Below, in pieces: positions 10,678-18,709 of a DNA stretch of 64,000 nucleotides; the first letter of the stretch is position 1; each line of letters starts with the position of its first letter. The notes beneath the pieces were generated by a model. The model was given only the letters and a program-made list of their open reading frames with translations. It was not told the origin of the DNA and ran no database searches. The DNA is taken from positions 1,612,001 to 1,676,000 of the forward strand of contig NZ_CP067101.1 in the NCBI RefSeq assembly GCF_016616425.1, given 5' to 3'. Both the position numbers and the translations under genes were made by a program. This DNA is from Bradyrhizobium diazoefficiens. GTDB taxonomy: Bacteria; Pseudomonadota; Alphaproteobacteria; Rhizobiales; Xanthobacteraceae.

Positions 10678-12165
10678 TCATTTCGAAGGCGTCGCCGCGC
10701 TGCCCGCATGCTCTCGCACGTGGATCACTGCGATATCGTCCGCATAGATCCGCTTCCAACCCTTGAGCTGGTCGAGGATCTGCGGACCCGGCGCATCGGC
10801 AACCAGGAGCGTCGCGTCGATCTTGTACTCGTCGAGCAGTCGCGGCAGCAACTCGGGCTGCTTGCCCTCCGTCGCCTTGAAGAAGTCCATCACGAATTTC
10901 TCGCCGTAGAGCTCGGCGCGGCCGTCGACGAAGACCGGAATGTCGCGCGAGATCAAATAGCCGCCGAACTGGTAGGCGTTGAAGATGCGCTCCACCTTGC
11001 GTTGCTCGAGCAGGTCAACCGCCGCAACCGGCGTCTGTGTCATCGTGAAGGTGAAGCGGTGGTGAACCATGTAGAGCGACGTCGAGGTCCAGCCTGCCGC
11101 CACGATCATCAGCGCGCCTAGCGCGGTGACATAGCGCGCCGGCCAGCGGTCGGCAGCGGCGGCGTCAGCCGCCGGGCGCGGGAACGTCTCGCCGAGCGGC
11201 TTTGCCAGCACCAACGGCACCAGGAACGCAAATGCCTCGATGCTCCTGACATGGGTCAGCGCGCTCCAGGTCAGGAACAGGATCAGGAGTATCCGGGGCG
11301 CCGACAGCACCAGGCCGCGATAATAGCCGAGTGCGATCAGGCCGAGCAGGGCGCCTTCGAACGAGGTGAACGTAGCGAAGTTCGCGGGCACCCATTCGAG
11401 GATCAGCGACAGCAGCTCGCCAAGGCTGAGGATGTTGGTCGCGCCCAGCAGCGTCCGCCAGCCGTACGGCGTGCAGCAGCTCGCGATCAGCGCGCCGACT
11501 CCGAACAGCACCCAGCGCACGAACAGTCGAAGTCGTCGTCCCTTCCCGGCGTGCTCGACCGCTTCGAGCGAGATCGGGCCGATCAGCGCCAGACCCAGCA
11601 CGAAGCCGCCATGCAAATTGGCCCAGAGCGCCATCAGCGGCAGCCAGTGCCAGGACGGCGCGCTCCTGCGGTCGGCAGCCGCCATCAGCAGGCCGACCCA
11701 CGCCACCATGACGGGCAGCGCCAGGATATGTGGGCGCGCCAGCACGTGATGGATCGACAGCAGCAGCGCCAGCATCGCGAACAGCACGGCGCGCGGTGCC
11801 TCGATCTGCGCATCGAGTAGATAGACGAAGATCGCGACAGCAAGCGCGACGGCGACCGCGGTGAGGACGACGGGACCTGCCCAACCCCATTGCGCATGGG
11901 AGAAGGCGAACGCGACCTGCGACAGCCACGACGTCGAAATCCACGGTGCGCCCGCTCGCGTGAAGGAATAGAAGTCGGTGGTGGGCACGGCGCGGTGATC
12001 GAGGATCCATTGCCCGATCTTGATCTGCCAGAACGAGTCGGAATCCTGAAGCAGCGTGTCGCCGAGATAGAGGAAGAACAGATAGGCGCCGGCGCCGACG
12101 CACAGTGGCACCAGGGCCCTCGCGCGGCTTTGCACCGCGATGCTGCTGGCAAAGGAAAGGGACAT
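10678..12165 (-). CDS. multipass membrane protein, GT-C-like, paralogue of the 5691-7136 gene
   Basis: The 495-aa protein has about ten hydrophobic segments. It shares with the plus-strand gene at 5691 the loop-1 block (QDSDSFWQIKIGQW and GAPWIS), LARPHILALPVM, LWANLHGG and a C-terminal FGGYLIS with DGRAELYGE. I chose the ATG at 12165, preceded by a GAGG ribosome site. The frame stays open for 46 more codons upstream, but those codons run through a dispersed repeat (12199-12320) and are unlikely to be coding. Probable role is lipid-linked sugar transfer; the sugar and acceptor are unknown. Confidence 0.75.
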   Translation of the reverse strand: MSLSFASSIAVQSRARALVPLCVGAGAYLFFLYLGDTLLQDSDSFWQIKIGQWILDHRAVPTTDFYSFTRAGAPWISTSWLSQVAFAFSHAQWGWAGPVVLTAVAVALAVAIFVYLLDAQIEAPRAVLFAMLALLLSIHHVLARPHILALPVMVAWVGLLMAAADRRSAPSWHWLPLMALWANLHGGFVLGLALIGPISLEAVEHAGKGRRLRLFVRWVLFGVGALIASCCTPYGWRTLLGATNILSLGELLSLILEWVPANFATFTSFEGALLGLIALGYYRGLVLSAPRILLILFLTWSALTHVRSIEAFAFLVPLVLAKPLGETFPRPAADAAAADRWPARYVTALGALMIVAAGWTSTSLYMVHHRFTFTMTQTPVAAVDLLEQRKVERIFNAYQFGGYLISRDIPVFVDGRAELYGEKFVMDFFKATEGKQPELLPRLLDEYKIDATLLVADAPGPQILDQLKGWKRIYADDIAVIHVREHAGSAATPSK

Positions 12166-12198
12166 GCCGCCTCGTCGTCCTGTGGTTCTCGTCGGTCC

Positions 12199-12320
12199 GA
12201 GCATGATCCGGAAAAGTACGCTGCGGTTTTCCCTCACGACAAACGCGGAACGCGTTTGCACTGAGATCATGCTCAAACCGTAACCTGACGCGCGATGAAC
12301 CATTCATCTCATCGCGCTTC
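12199..12320. repeat. two-hairpin dispersed repeat, copy 2 (expanded loop)
   Basis: This copy starts with GAGCATGATC at 12199-12208 and pairs with GATCATGCTC near 12265-12274, as in copy 1. The loop is longer and carries its own perfect 7-bp hairpin (12241-12247 with 12251-12257). The second hairpin is partly decayed: TCATCGCGCTT is kept but the outer pairs no longer match. It lies upstream of the 495-aa membrane protein gene. Confidence 0.8.
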
Positions 12321-12588
12321 TGTCCGAGTTGGCGGCATTGGACCACGGCGGTCATAATTTCGGGTAAACCGGCAGCGCCATGCCGGTCTCATGCTCCGAC
12401 GATTTAACGGATCCTTTTAGATTTCGATTTACCATCGGCGAATACACGCAAACCGCCCGGTGTTTACGCGGTCGAATTAACTGCGGCGCAATTCTTTGCC
12501 TCTACGTTCGGTTCCATGGTCCGGTGGCGCTGGGAAGCCGAAAAGACCAGATCAGTTGTAAGCCTCGTGTACTCATTTGGAGCACCCT
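12321..12588. other. intergenic region between the 495-aa gene and flp
   Basis: This divergent spacer should contain the flp promoter and 5' leader. A GGAG ribosome site lies 8 bases before the flp ATG. It is locally AT-richer than the coding regions (for example around 12400-12480). I see no convincing -35/-10 pair or other gene. Confidence 0.4.
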
Positions 12589-12753
12589 ATGAAGAACCTC
12601 GTTGCGCGTTTCGTGAAGGATGAATCCGGCGCTACCGCCATTGAATACGGCCTGATCGCTGCCGGCATCGCGCTGGCGATCATCACCGTCGTCAACAACC
12701 TCGGCAGCACGCTGAACGAAAAGTTCACCTCGATCTCGACCAGCCTCAAGTAA
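12589..12753 (+). CDS. Flp family type IVb pilin
   Basis: This 54-aa protein is a Flp-type pilin, the subunit of tight-adherence (Tad) pili. It starts MKNLVARFVKDESGATAIEYG: a short basic leader, a glycine before the prepilin peptidase cut, and the Glu-Tyr pair of the mature N terminus. A hydrophobic helix of about 18 residues (LIAAGIALAIITVV) follows, then a short polar tail. The length is typical. No tad/cpa assembly genes are visible nearby, so this is an orphan pilin locus. It is followed by a strong terminator, so it is probably monocistronic. Confidence 0.93.
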   Translation: MKNLVARFVKDESGATAIEYGLIAAGIALAIITVVNNLGSTLNEKFTSISTSLK

Positions 12754-12781
12754 AGCCGGACGATCAACGGAATAGCGAAGT

Positions 12782-12806
12782 GCCCCGTCGTCGACGGGGC
12801 TCTTTT
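12782..12806 (+). terminator. rho-independent terminator after flp
   Basis: A perfect 8-bp GC-rich stem (GCCCCGTC at 12782-12789 with GACGGGGC at 12793-12800) and a 3-base loop are followed by TCTTTT. It lies 29 bases after the pilin stop. Confidence 0.9.
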
Positions 12807-12921
12807 GCTTTGCAGGAGTATTGGCGCCAACCATGCCACGATCCGTTTAAGCCTCCTTCAAGTTAGTCGGGTGTATGGCTTGAATGCATCTGCCTCACCC
12901 TATTGCGTCAAGGGAAGCCGC

Positions 12922-14151
12922 ATGGCCGAAGCTTCGTCCGTCCCGCCCGCTGTTGATCGTCACGGCGCGCTCCCTGCGATGCTCCTCAACATCTCCTTCG
13001 TGTTGGCGATCGTCACGCTGGCGTATTTTCCCACCGCTTATCTCACCCATATATGGATCTTCGGCGCGGACGGACGCGGCATCCCGACGGACTTCGTCAA
13101 TGTCTGGGCGGCCGGAAAGTTGGCGCTCGAGGGCCATCCCGCGCAGGCCTGGGATTGGGACATTCAGAAGCAGGTCGAGCTTGCGTTGCTCAAGCAGGAT
13201 TTCGTCGGCCATTTCGCCTGGCACTATCCGCCGCCCTTCCTGTTCGTCGCGTCCTTCCTTGCGCAGTTTCCCTATGCGGTGGCTTTCATCGGCTGGGCCG
13301 CGTTCAGCATGGTGCCCTATCTCGCCGTGATGCGCGCGATCATCGGGCGCAACGCGGGTCTGGTGATTGCGATCGGATTTCCTGCAGCCTTCCTCAACAT
13401 CCTGGTCGGGCAGAATGGTTTCCTCACGGCATCGCTGATCGGCGGCATGCTCTATCTGGTGCCGACACGGCCGGTGCTGGCCGGAATCTGTCTCGGCCTT
13501 CTGAGCTACAAGCCGCAGTACGGACTGTTGTTTCCGCTGGCTCTGCTGGCCGCCGCCGAATGGACGGTGCTTTTCACGGCCGCGATCGTCACCGCAGTGA
13601 TCGCTGCAGTGTCCTGGTTCGCCTTCGGCACCGAAAGCTGGCAGGCGTTCTTCCACTGGATCCCGATGTTCTCGCAGGCCTTCCTAACCGAAGGAAGGGC
13701 GCCCTGGTTCAAGATGCAGAGCATCTTCGCGCTGGTGCGCTACGTCGGCGGCACCGAGCAGCTCGGATGGATCTTCCAGTGGGTGTTGACGGCAGCGGTT
13801 GCCGTCGTGCTGGTCGTGACGTGGCGGAGCAGGCTGCCTTACGCCCTGAAGGCGGCGATGCTCGCGGCGGGGTCGCTGCTCACGACGCCCTATCTCTTCA
13901 TGTATGACCTGGTTGTACTAGGCATCGCGGTGGCCTTCCTCATCCGCGCCGGACTCGATGAAGGGTTCGCACGCCATGAGGCGATGGCACTGGCCCTCGT
14001 CTTCGCGCTGCTTGCGGCCTTCCTGTTTCTCGGTCAGCCGGTTGGCTTCCCGGCGATTCTCATCGTCTTTGGGCTGATCCTCGGCCGCTGCGCCGCCTGG
14101 CGGGCTGCCGGGGTGGCATCGATGCAGCTCGCGGCAACGCGTACGAATTGA
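12922..14151 (+). CDS. GT87/DUF2029-type membrane glycosyltransferase
   Basis: The 409-aa multipass protein has the landmarks of the DUF2029/GT87 group: an acidic first loop with DFVNVWAAG, then GHPAQAWD, the aromatic WHYPPPFLF, GQNGFLTASLIGG and YKPQYGLLFPL, in the usual order. Known members are polyprenyl-phosphomannose-dependent mannosyltransferases acting outside the inner membrane; the sugar used here is not known. The ATG at 12922 is preceded by AAGGGAAG. It follows the Flp pilin gene on the same strand but is separated by a terminator. Together with the GT2 gene it makes a glycan or pilin-decoration role possible. Confidence 0.85.
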   Translation: MAEASSVPPAVDRHGALPAMLLNISFVLAIVTLAYFPTAYLTHIWIFGADGRGIPTDFVNVWAAGKLALEGHPAQAWDWDIQKQVELALLKQDFVGHFAWHYPPPFLFVASFLAQFPYAVAFIGWAAFSMVPYLAVMRAIIGRNAGLVIAIGFPAAFLNILVGQNGFLTASLIGGMLYLVPTRPVLAGICLGLLSYKPQYGLLFPLALLAAAEWTVLFTAAIVTAVIAAVSWFAFGTESWQAFFHWIPMFSQAFLTEGRAPWFKMQSIFALVRYVGGTEQLGWIFQWVLTAAVAVVLVVTWRSRLPYALKAAMLAAGSLLTTPYLFMYDLVVLGIAVAFLIRAGLDEGFARHEAMALALVFALLAAFLFLGQPVGFPAILIVFGLILGRCAAWRAAGVASMQLAATRTN

Positions 14152-14548
14152 GGAGCTCGAGCAAGCCTCGCGTTCTGCCGTGAGGCGCTATCTCGGAGCC
14201 CGTTGCTGCAGCTTCGGGGACGCGTTCTCGCACGCGCGCCGGCATGAACGGCATATCGGTCAAAGGCGCCGGCAAAGCCACCGCGCCATTCCCCTGGTGG
14301 AAGTTTCCGACCATTGGCAGCGATTCGAAGGCTCTCATGTAGCATTTGGCCCTCTTCGCCAGCGAGTTCGGCCGCGGGACCTTCAGGGTCGGCGCTCCAG
14401 TCCGGTCGCCGTGACGCTTCACGCATTTCCCATCTTGTCATCCACCCTGAATAGTTGTTCAGTCCTTGCGGGGCGATTTGCATCTTTGACGTGACGAAGC
14501 GTTCGGCCGCAGGGCGTGCGGCAGGCGTGTGGGAACAGGAAGCGCGCC
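14152..14548. other. intergenic gap, no gene recognised
   Basis: About 400 bases between the GT87 gene and the TetR gene. Short open frames exist on the minus strand, but their products look compositionally random and resemble nothing I know. A purine-rich AACAGGA lies before the TetR start. I see no tRNA, repeat or clear promoter. Confidence 0.4.
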
Positions 14549-15229
14549 ATGGTTTATCGGCGGACGCATCAAGTGGTTAAGCGCCTTGCGGCGCGGCGCA
14601 GCGCGATTCTATCGGCGGCGCGGGAGGCGGCGGCGGAAGGCGGGATGGCGGCGGTGCAGATCGCGCCGGTCGCGGTCCGGGCCAATGTCGCAGCCGGCAC
14701 GGTCTACCGCTATTTCCCCTCCAAGGCCGAGCTGATCTCTGAACTCATCGCCGAGGTCTCCCGCGACGAGCTCGCGGCGATCCGGCGGGCGGCCGATGCC
14801 GCGCCGGGGCCGTCCTCGGCGCTGGCCGCTGCCGTGACAACCGTGGCGGTCCATACTCTGTCGCAGCGCCGGCTGGCCTGGGGCATCCTGGCCGAGCCCG
14901 TCGATGTCGATGTCAGTGCCTCGCGCCTTGCCAGCCGGCGCGAGATCGCGGGCGAGATTGCTGCGCGGATCGACGCTGCGGTGCGTGCCGGTCACCTGCC
15001 GGCGCAGGATACCGCGCTCGCCGCCACCGCGTTGCTTGGCGCGCTGCATGAGGCCCTCGTCGGGCCGCTCGCGCCTGATAATCTCGATGATCCCGTGAAG
15101 ATGCGCGATGCGGTGCAGACCGTGACCCTGCTGGCGCTGCGCGCGGTCGGCGTCATGGACGCCCGCGCCCGTGGTCTGGTGGTGCAGCAGACGCTGCTGC
15201 CGACGACGAAGGCGCTGGTTGGCGCGTAA
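14549..15229 (+). CDS. TetR/AcrR family transcriptional regulator
   Basis: The 226-aa protein has an N-terminal TetR helix-turn-helix (about residues 15-60: ILSAAREAAAEGG, then VRANVAAGTVYRYFPSKAELI), whose GTVYRYFPSK is diagnostic. A variable helical ligand domain follows, with no recognisable ligand. The ATG at 14549 follows AACAGGA. No target operon is adjacent on either side (GT87 upstream on the same strand, pyk downstream on the opposite strand), so its regulon cannot be read from context. A terminator follows. Confidence 0.92.
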   Translation: MVYRRTHQVVKRLAARRSAILSAAREAAAEGGMAAVQIAPVAVRANVAAGTVYRYFPSKAELISELIAEVSRDELAAIRRAADAAPGPSSALAAAVTTVAVHTLSQRRLAWGILAEPVDVDVSASRLASRREIAGEIAARIDAAVRAGHLPAQDTALAATALLGALHEALVGPLAPDNLDDPVKMRDAVQTVTLLALRAVGVMDARARGLVVQQTLLPTTKALVGA

Positions 15230-15261
15230 AATCGCCGCGCGAACCGAGGCGGCGGCCTGCC

Positions 15262-15294
15262 CTCGCTCGGGTCGTTGACCGAGCGAGCCTTTTT
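15262..15294 (+). terminator. rho-independent terminator after tetR-type gene
   Basis: A 9-bp perfect stem (CTCGCTCGG at 15262-15270 with CCGAGCGAG at 15279-15287) and an 8-base loop are followed by CCTTTTT. It lies between the convergent TetR and pyk genes. Confidence 0.9.
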
Positions 15295-15381
15295 GTCCAA
15301 CCGCAGCAAGCCTGCCGGAAGTTCCGGCTACTTTGCATGGGGTTGTTTTTCGATATTCATGTTGGCCGGCGTGCCGGCGAC

Positions 15382-16818
15382 CTACATGTCCGCGTCGCCC
15401 TCGGGACCGACCGAGGCGATGCGCACCATGTTGGTGGTGCCGGGAATGCCGAGCGGCACGCCGGCGACGATGATCACGCGCTGGCCGGCGCGGACGAAGC
15501 CGTCCCGGAAGGCGATCTGGCCGGCGCGGCCGACCATGTCGTCCTGGTCGCGCGCGTCCTCGGCCACCACGCAATGGACGCCCCAGACCACCGCGAGCCG
15601 GCGGCCGGCGGTGATGTTCGGCGTGATCGCCACGATTGGCGGCTTCGGCCGCTCGCGCGCCACGCGGACCGCGGTCGAGCCAGAGCTGGTCCAGCAGATC
15701 AAAGCGGGCAGGTCGAGCGTCTCGGCGATCTGCCGCGCGGCGTCGGCGATGGCATCGCCTGCGGTGGATTCCGGGGCGGGACGCTGCGCCATGATCACCG
15801 AGCGATAGGTCGGGTCGCGTTCGACCTCTTCGCCGATGCGGTTCATGGTCGAGACCGCCTCGACCGGGAATTTGCCGGCCGCCGATTCCGCCGACAGCAT
15901 GATGGCGTCGGCGCCCTCGTAGACGGCCGTGGCAACGTCCGAGACTTCGGCGCGGGTCGGCACCGGCGACTGGATCATGGATTCCAGCATCTGGGTTGCG
16001 ATCACCACCGGCTTGCCGGCACGGCGCGCCATCCGCGTCATCTGCTTCTGCAGGCTCGGCACGCGCTCCAGCGGCAGCTCGACGCCGAGGTCGCCGCGCG
16101 CCACCATCAGCGCGTCGGAGGCCTCGATGATGTCGGCGAGGCGGTCGATCGCCTGCGGCTTCTCGATCTTGGCCATCACGGCGGCGCGGCCTCGGATCAT
16201 CTTCTTGGCCTCGAGCACATCGTCGGCGCGCTGCACGAAGGACAGCGCGATCCAGTCGATGCCGGTGACGAGCGCCGCCTCGAGGTCGGCGCGGTCCTTC
16301 GGCGTCATCGCCGAGACCGGCAGGTCGGTGTCGGGCAGGCTGACGCCCTTGCGGTCGCTCATCTTGCCGCCGACCACGACACGCGTCACCGCGTGCTCCT
16401 TCGAGGTTTCCTCCGCGATCAGCCGCACCTTGCCGTCGTCGAGCAGCAGCGCATGGCCCGGCCGAAGCGCCGCCAGGATCTCCGGATGCGGCAGGTGGAC
16501 GCGCGTGGTATCGCCGGGTGCCTTATCGGAATCGAGCGTGAAGGTCTGGCCGTTCTGGAGCTGGACCGAGCCCTCGGCGAAGGCGCCGAGCCTGAGCTTC
16601 GGGCCCTGGAGATCGACCAGGATGCCGATCGGCCGGCCGTAGCTGCTCTCGACGTTGCGGATCGTCGCCACCAGCTCTCGCATCTTGTCATGCGGAGTGT
16701 GGCTCATGTTGATGCGAAACAGGTCGGCGCCGGCTTCGAACAAGCGGCGGATCATCGCGAGGTCTGACGAGGCCGGTCCCAGAGTCGCGAGAATCTTGAT
16801 ACGGCGAAGACGCCTCAT
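15382..16818 (-). CDS. pyk: pyruvate kinase
   Basis: Pyruvate kinase makes pyruvate and ATP from phosphoenolpyruvate and ADP at the end of glycolysis. The 478-aa product has the opening KILATLGPASSD, the substrate-lysine region AKIEKPQAIDRL, the active-site motif MVARGDLGVELP and the TRAEVSDVATAV segment. A C-terminal allosteric-type domain follows. The length is normal. Its ATG overlaps the stop of the upstream DUF1036 gene by 4 bases, so the two form an operon with likely translational coupling. Confidence 0.97.
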   Translation of the reverse strand: MRRLRRIKILATLGPASSDLAMIRRLFEAGADLFRINMSHTPHDKMRELVATIRNVESSYGRPIGILVDLQGPKLRLGAFAEGSVQLQNGQTFTLDSDKAPGDTTRVHLPHPEILAALRPGHALLLDDGKVRLIAEETSKEHAVTRVVVGGKMSDRKGVSLPDTDLPVSAMTPKDRADLEAALVTGIDWIALSFVQRADDVLEAKKMIRGRAAVMAKIEKPQAIDRLADIIEASDALMVARGDLGVELPLERVPSLQKQMTRMARRAGKPVVIATQMLESMIQSPVPTRAEVSDVATAVYEGADAIMLSAESAAGKFPVEAVSTMNRIGEEVERDPTYRSVIMAQRPAPESTAGDAIADAARQIAETLDLPALICWTSSGSTAVRVARERPKPPIVAITPNITAGRRLAVVWGVHCVVAEDARDQDDMVGRAGQIAFRDGFVRAGQRVIIVAGVPLGIPGTTNMVRIASVGPEGDADM

Positions 16819-17408
16819 GGCTTGTTTCCAGACGGGGGCGGGGCGGCGGCTGGCGGGAGGCCAGGCCCGGCCGGGGGCGTACCACCGGGCGGGCTATTGG
16901 GCAAACCCGGAACCCCGCCCGGGCCGACCGGACCGGGCAGACCAGGGACGCGTTGCTGCGACGGCTGTTCGTTGACGTCGGTAAGCTGCACCGTCCACGC
17001 TCGCTGCTCACCGGTATCGACCTCGAAATAACCGGTCCGGTCGTAGCCGCGCGCGAGGCAATCCTCGGTGCCGCGGATGGTGAATTCCTTGTCGCGCGAG
17101 CACATGAAAGCCTGCCCCGACCACTCGCCGCCGCGGTCATAGTCGATCGCGTAGATGTAGTAGTAACGGGCGATCAGCGTTCCCCGCAGCAGGGTCTCGC
17201 AGGCGCGGGATGAGATGTTCCACCAGCCTTCGGTGGTCCAGCCCTCGGCGTCCTTGTAGCCGAGCGCAATGCCGACCCGGCTCGAGGTATTGTTGCAGAG
17301 GCGGAAATCGGCCGAGGCCGGGCTGGCGCAAAGGCACAGCAGGGCGACCACCAGCACCGGGACCAACCGGGCGAGCAGGCGAAGCGGGGAGCGGGGAGAT
17401 TCGATCAT
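16815..17408 (-). CDS. secreted DUF1036 protein
   Basis: The 197-aa product has a signal peptide (LVVALLCLCASPASA) and then the DUF1036 domain, which begins FRLCNNTSSRVGIALGYKD and carries GWTTEGWWNI, YYYIYAIDY and an ACETLL/DCLARGY cysteine pattern. The last 50 residues are a Pro/Gly-rich tail. DUF1036 proteins are small exported proteins of unknown role. The 4-base overlap with pyk is notable because the partner is a cytosolic glycolytic enzyme. DUF1244 is divergent from it. Confidence 0.88.
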   Translation of the reverse strand: MIESPRSPLRLLARLVPVLVVALLCLCASPASADFRLCNNTSSRVGIALGYKDAEGWTTEGWWNISSRACETLLRGTLIARYYYIYAIDYDRGGEWSGQAFMCSRDKEFTIRGTEDCLARGYDRTGYFEVDTGEQRAWTVQLTDVNEQPSQQRVPGLPGPVGPGGVPGLPNSPPGGTPPAGPGLPPAAAPPPSGNKP

Positions 17409-17588
17409 TGTCGCGATAGCTATACCAGATCATTGACGATTTGGCGTAGGGCCAGGAACCGCCCCAAGAGAGCGGCAACCCCAGCTTCGGGCCGGTTTGC
17501 GCCGGGATATGGCAAAATCTGTGACAAGGCCCACCTGATCCCGTAAGGGTGACCTCCATCCGGGGGGCAGGCCCAAGGGGATACAGCC

Positions 17589-17894
17589 ATGACAATCGAC
17601 GACAAAACCAGAACGGAGCTCGAGGCGGCCGCTTTCCGGCGCTTGGTCGATCATCTGAAGACGCGGACGGATGTCCAGAACATCGACCTGATGAATCTGG
17701 CGGGCTTCTGCCGCAACTGCCTGTCCAACTGGCTCAAGGAAGCCGCCGACGCGCAAGGCGTCGCCTTGAGCAAGGACGAGAGCCGGGAGGCCGTCTACGG
17801 CATGCCCTATGAGACCTGGAAGTCGAAATACCAGGGCGCAGCCACGTCCGAACAGCTCGAGACAATGAAGAAGGTCCATCCCCACGGACATTGA
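17589..17894 (+). CDS. DUF1244 family protein
   Basis: The 101-aa protein matches the DUF1244 family, widespread in proteobacteria. Its landmarks are AAFRRLVDHLKTR, the paired cysteines in LAGFCRNCLSNW, GMPYETWKSKYQ and a His-rich end (KKVHPHGH). The CRNC pair suggests a possible metal or redox site, but no function is established that I know of. It is divergent from the DUF1036-pyk operon, with a 180-base spacer that must hold both promoters. Confidence 0.88.
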   Translation: MTIDDKTRTELEAAAFRRLVDHLKTRTDVQNIDLMNLAGFCRNCLSNWLKEAADAQGVALSKDESREAVYGMPYETWKSKYQGAATSEQLETMKKVHPHGH

Positions 17895-18095
17895 GCGGCC
17901 CCGGCCTGCGGTCGCGGTGCGCTGAGTCGCACCACACAGGTATCTTCAAGCTGCCGCAGGAAGGTGTGGGCGCGCTGTGGACGAGTGCGATGCTGCCTTG
18001 AACGCAATCGGCAGCAACCCTAAGGGTTCTAGCCAGCACGCGCGGTGAGGATGCCGGCGTCACCTCGTTTTGCCAGTTCCATTGGGAGTACCTAG

Positions 18096-18368
18096 ATGGC
18101 CACCTCCGCCGCCGTCCGCGACGACGAGCCCGCGACGAAATTTGCCAAGGACCAGCTCAAATCCATCATCGAGCGCATTGAACGGCTGGAGGAAGAGAAG
18201 AAGGCGATCTCCGACGACATCCGCGACGTCTATGCCGAGAGCAAGGGCAACGGCTACGATGTCAAGGCGCTGCGCACCATCGTGCGCCTGCGCAAGCAGG
18301 ACCCGAACGAGCGCGCCGAGGCCGAGACGATTCTCGAGACCTACATGCACGCACTGGGGATGATCTGA
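18096..18368 (+). CDS. gapR: GapR (DUF2312) nucleoid-associated protein
   Basis: This 90-aa protein matches DUF2312/GapR, a small helical DNA-binding protein that in Caulobacter recognises overtwisted, AT-rich DNA ahead of replication and transcription. The core reads [21 protein letters not shown], then [20 protein letters not shown], then [12 protein letters not shown]. This is the family's coiled-coil and basic helix pattern. The length is typical. The ATG at 18096 follows a GGGAG site. It is probably monocistronic; a weak stem without a T-run lies about 20-45 bases downstream. Confidence 0.93.
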   Translation: MATSAAVRDDEPATKFAKDQLKSIIERIERLEEEKKAISDDIRDVYAESKGNGYDVKALRTIVRLRKQDPNERAEAETILETYMHALGMI

Positions 18369-18709
18369 GGCGCGTCTTGCTTCGAGCACGTGCCTTCGGC
18401 GCCATTCCGGCGCCGATCGGCAAGCGGCTACTTGAGGTGCGCGGCGCTGGTCTTCGCGACGCCGCGGCGCGTGAGCGGCCATTCTCTTCAACTGCAAGAC
18501 GACGTTGATTGACATATTCCGCGAACGCTTCCCCGATCGGTTCGAATATCGGCAGGCGAGGCGTTGCTGTTGCCGGCGTCGGGCAAGCTGCCGAAGCGGG
18601 AGCTATCGCTCCGCTTGGCGCTGACATATCATCTGGGCCGGCGGGCACAGAAAATGCGGTGACGGGCTACGAGACGAGCGTCTGGAAGCGATGATGAAGG
18701 CTACCAGCC
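18369..18709. other. intergenic gap, no gene recognised
   Basis: About 340 bases between convergent gapR and the DUF882 gene. A hairpin CGGCGCC/GGCGCCG near 18400 lacks a T-run. A minus-strand open frame here (around 18262-18648) overlaps gapR antisense and matches nothing I recognise, so I do not call it. Confidence 0.4.

Noticed and set aside
12166..12303. Upstream extension of the 495-aa membrane protein start
   Set aside because: The extra codons lie in a dispersed repeat; the ATG at 12165 has a ribosome site and starts the membrane topology cleanly.
14034..14483. Minus-strand frame in the gap after the GT87 gene
   Set aside because: Overlaps the GT87 3' end antisense, no ribosome site, no recognisable family.
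18262..18648. Minus-strand frame downstream of gapR
   Set aside because: Overlaps gapR antisense and looks random; I could not support it as a gene.
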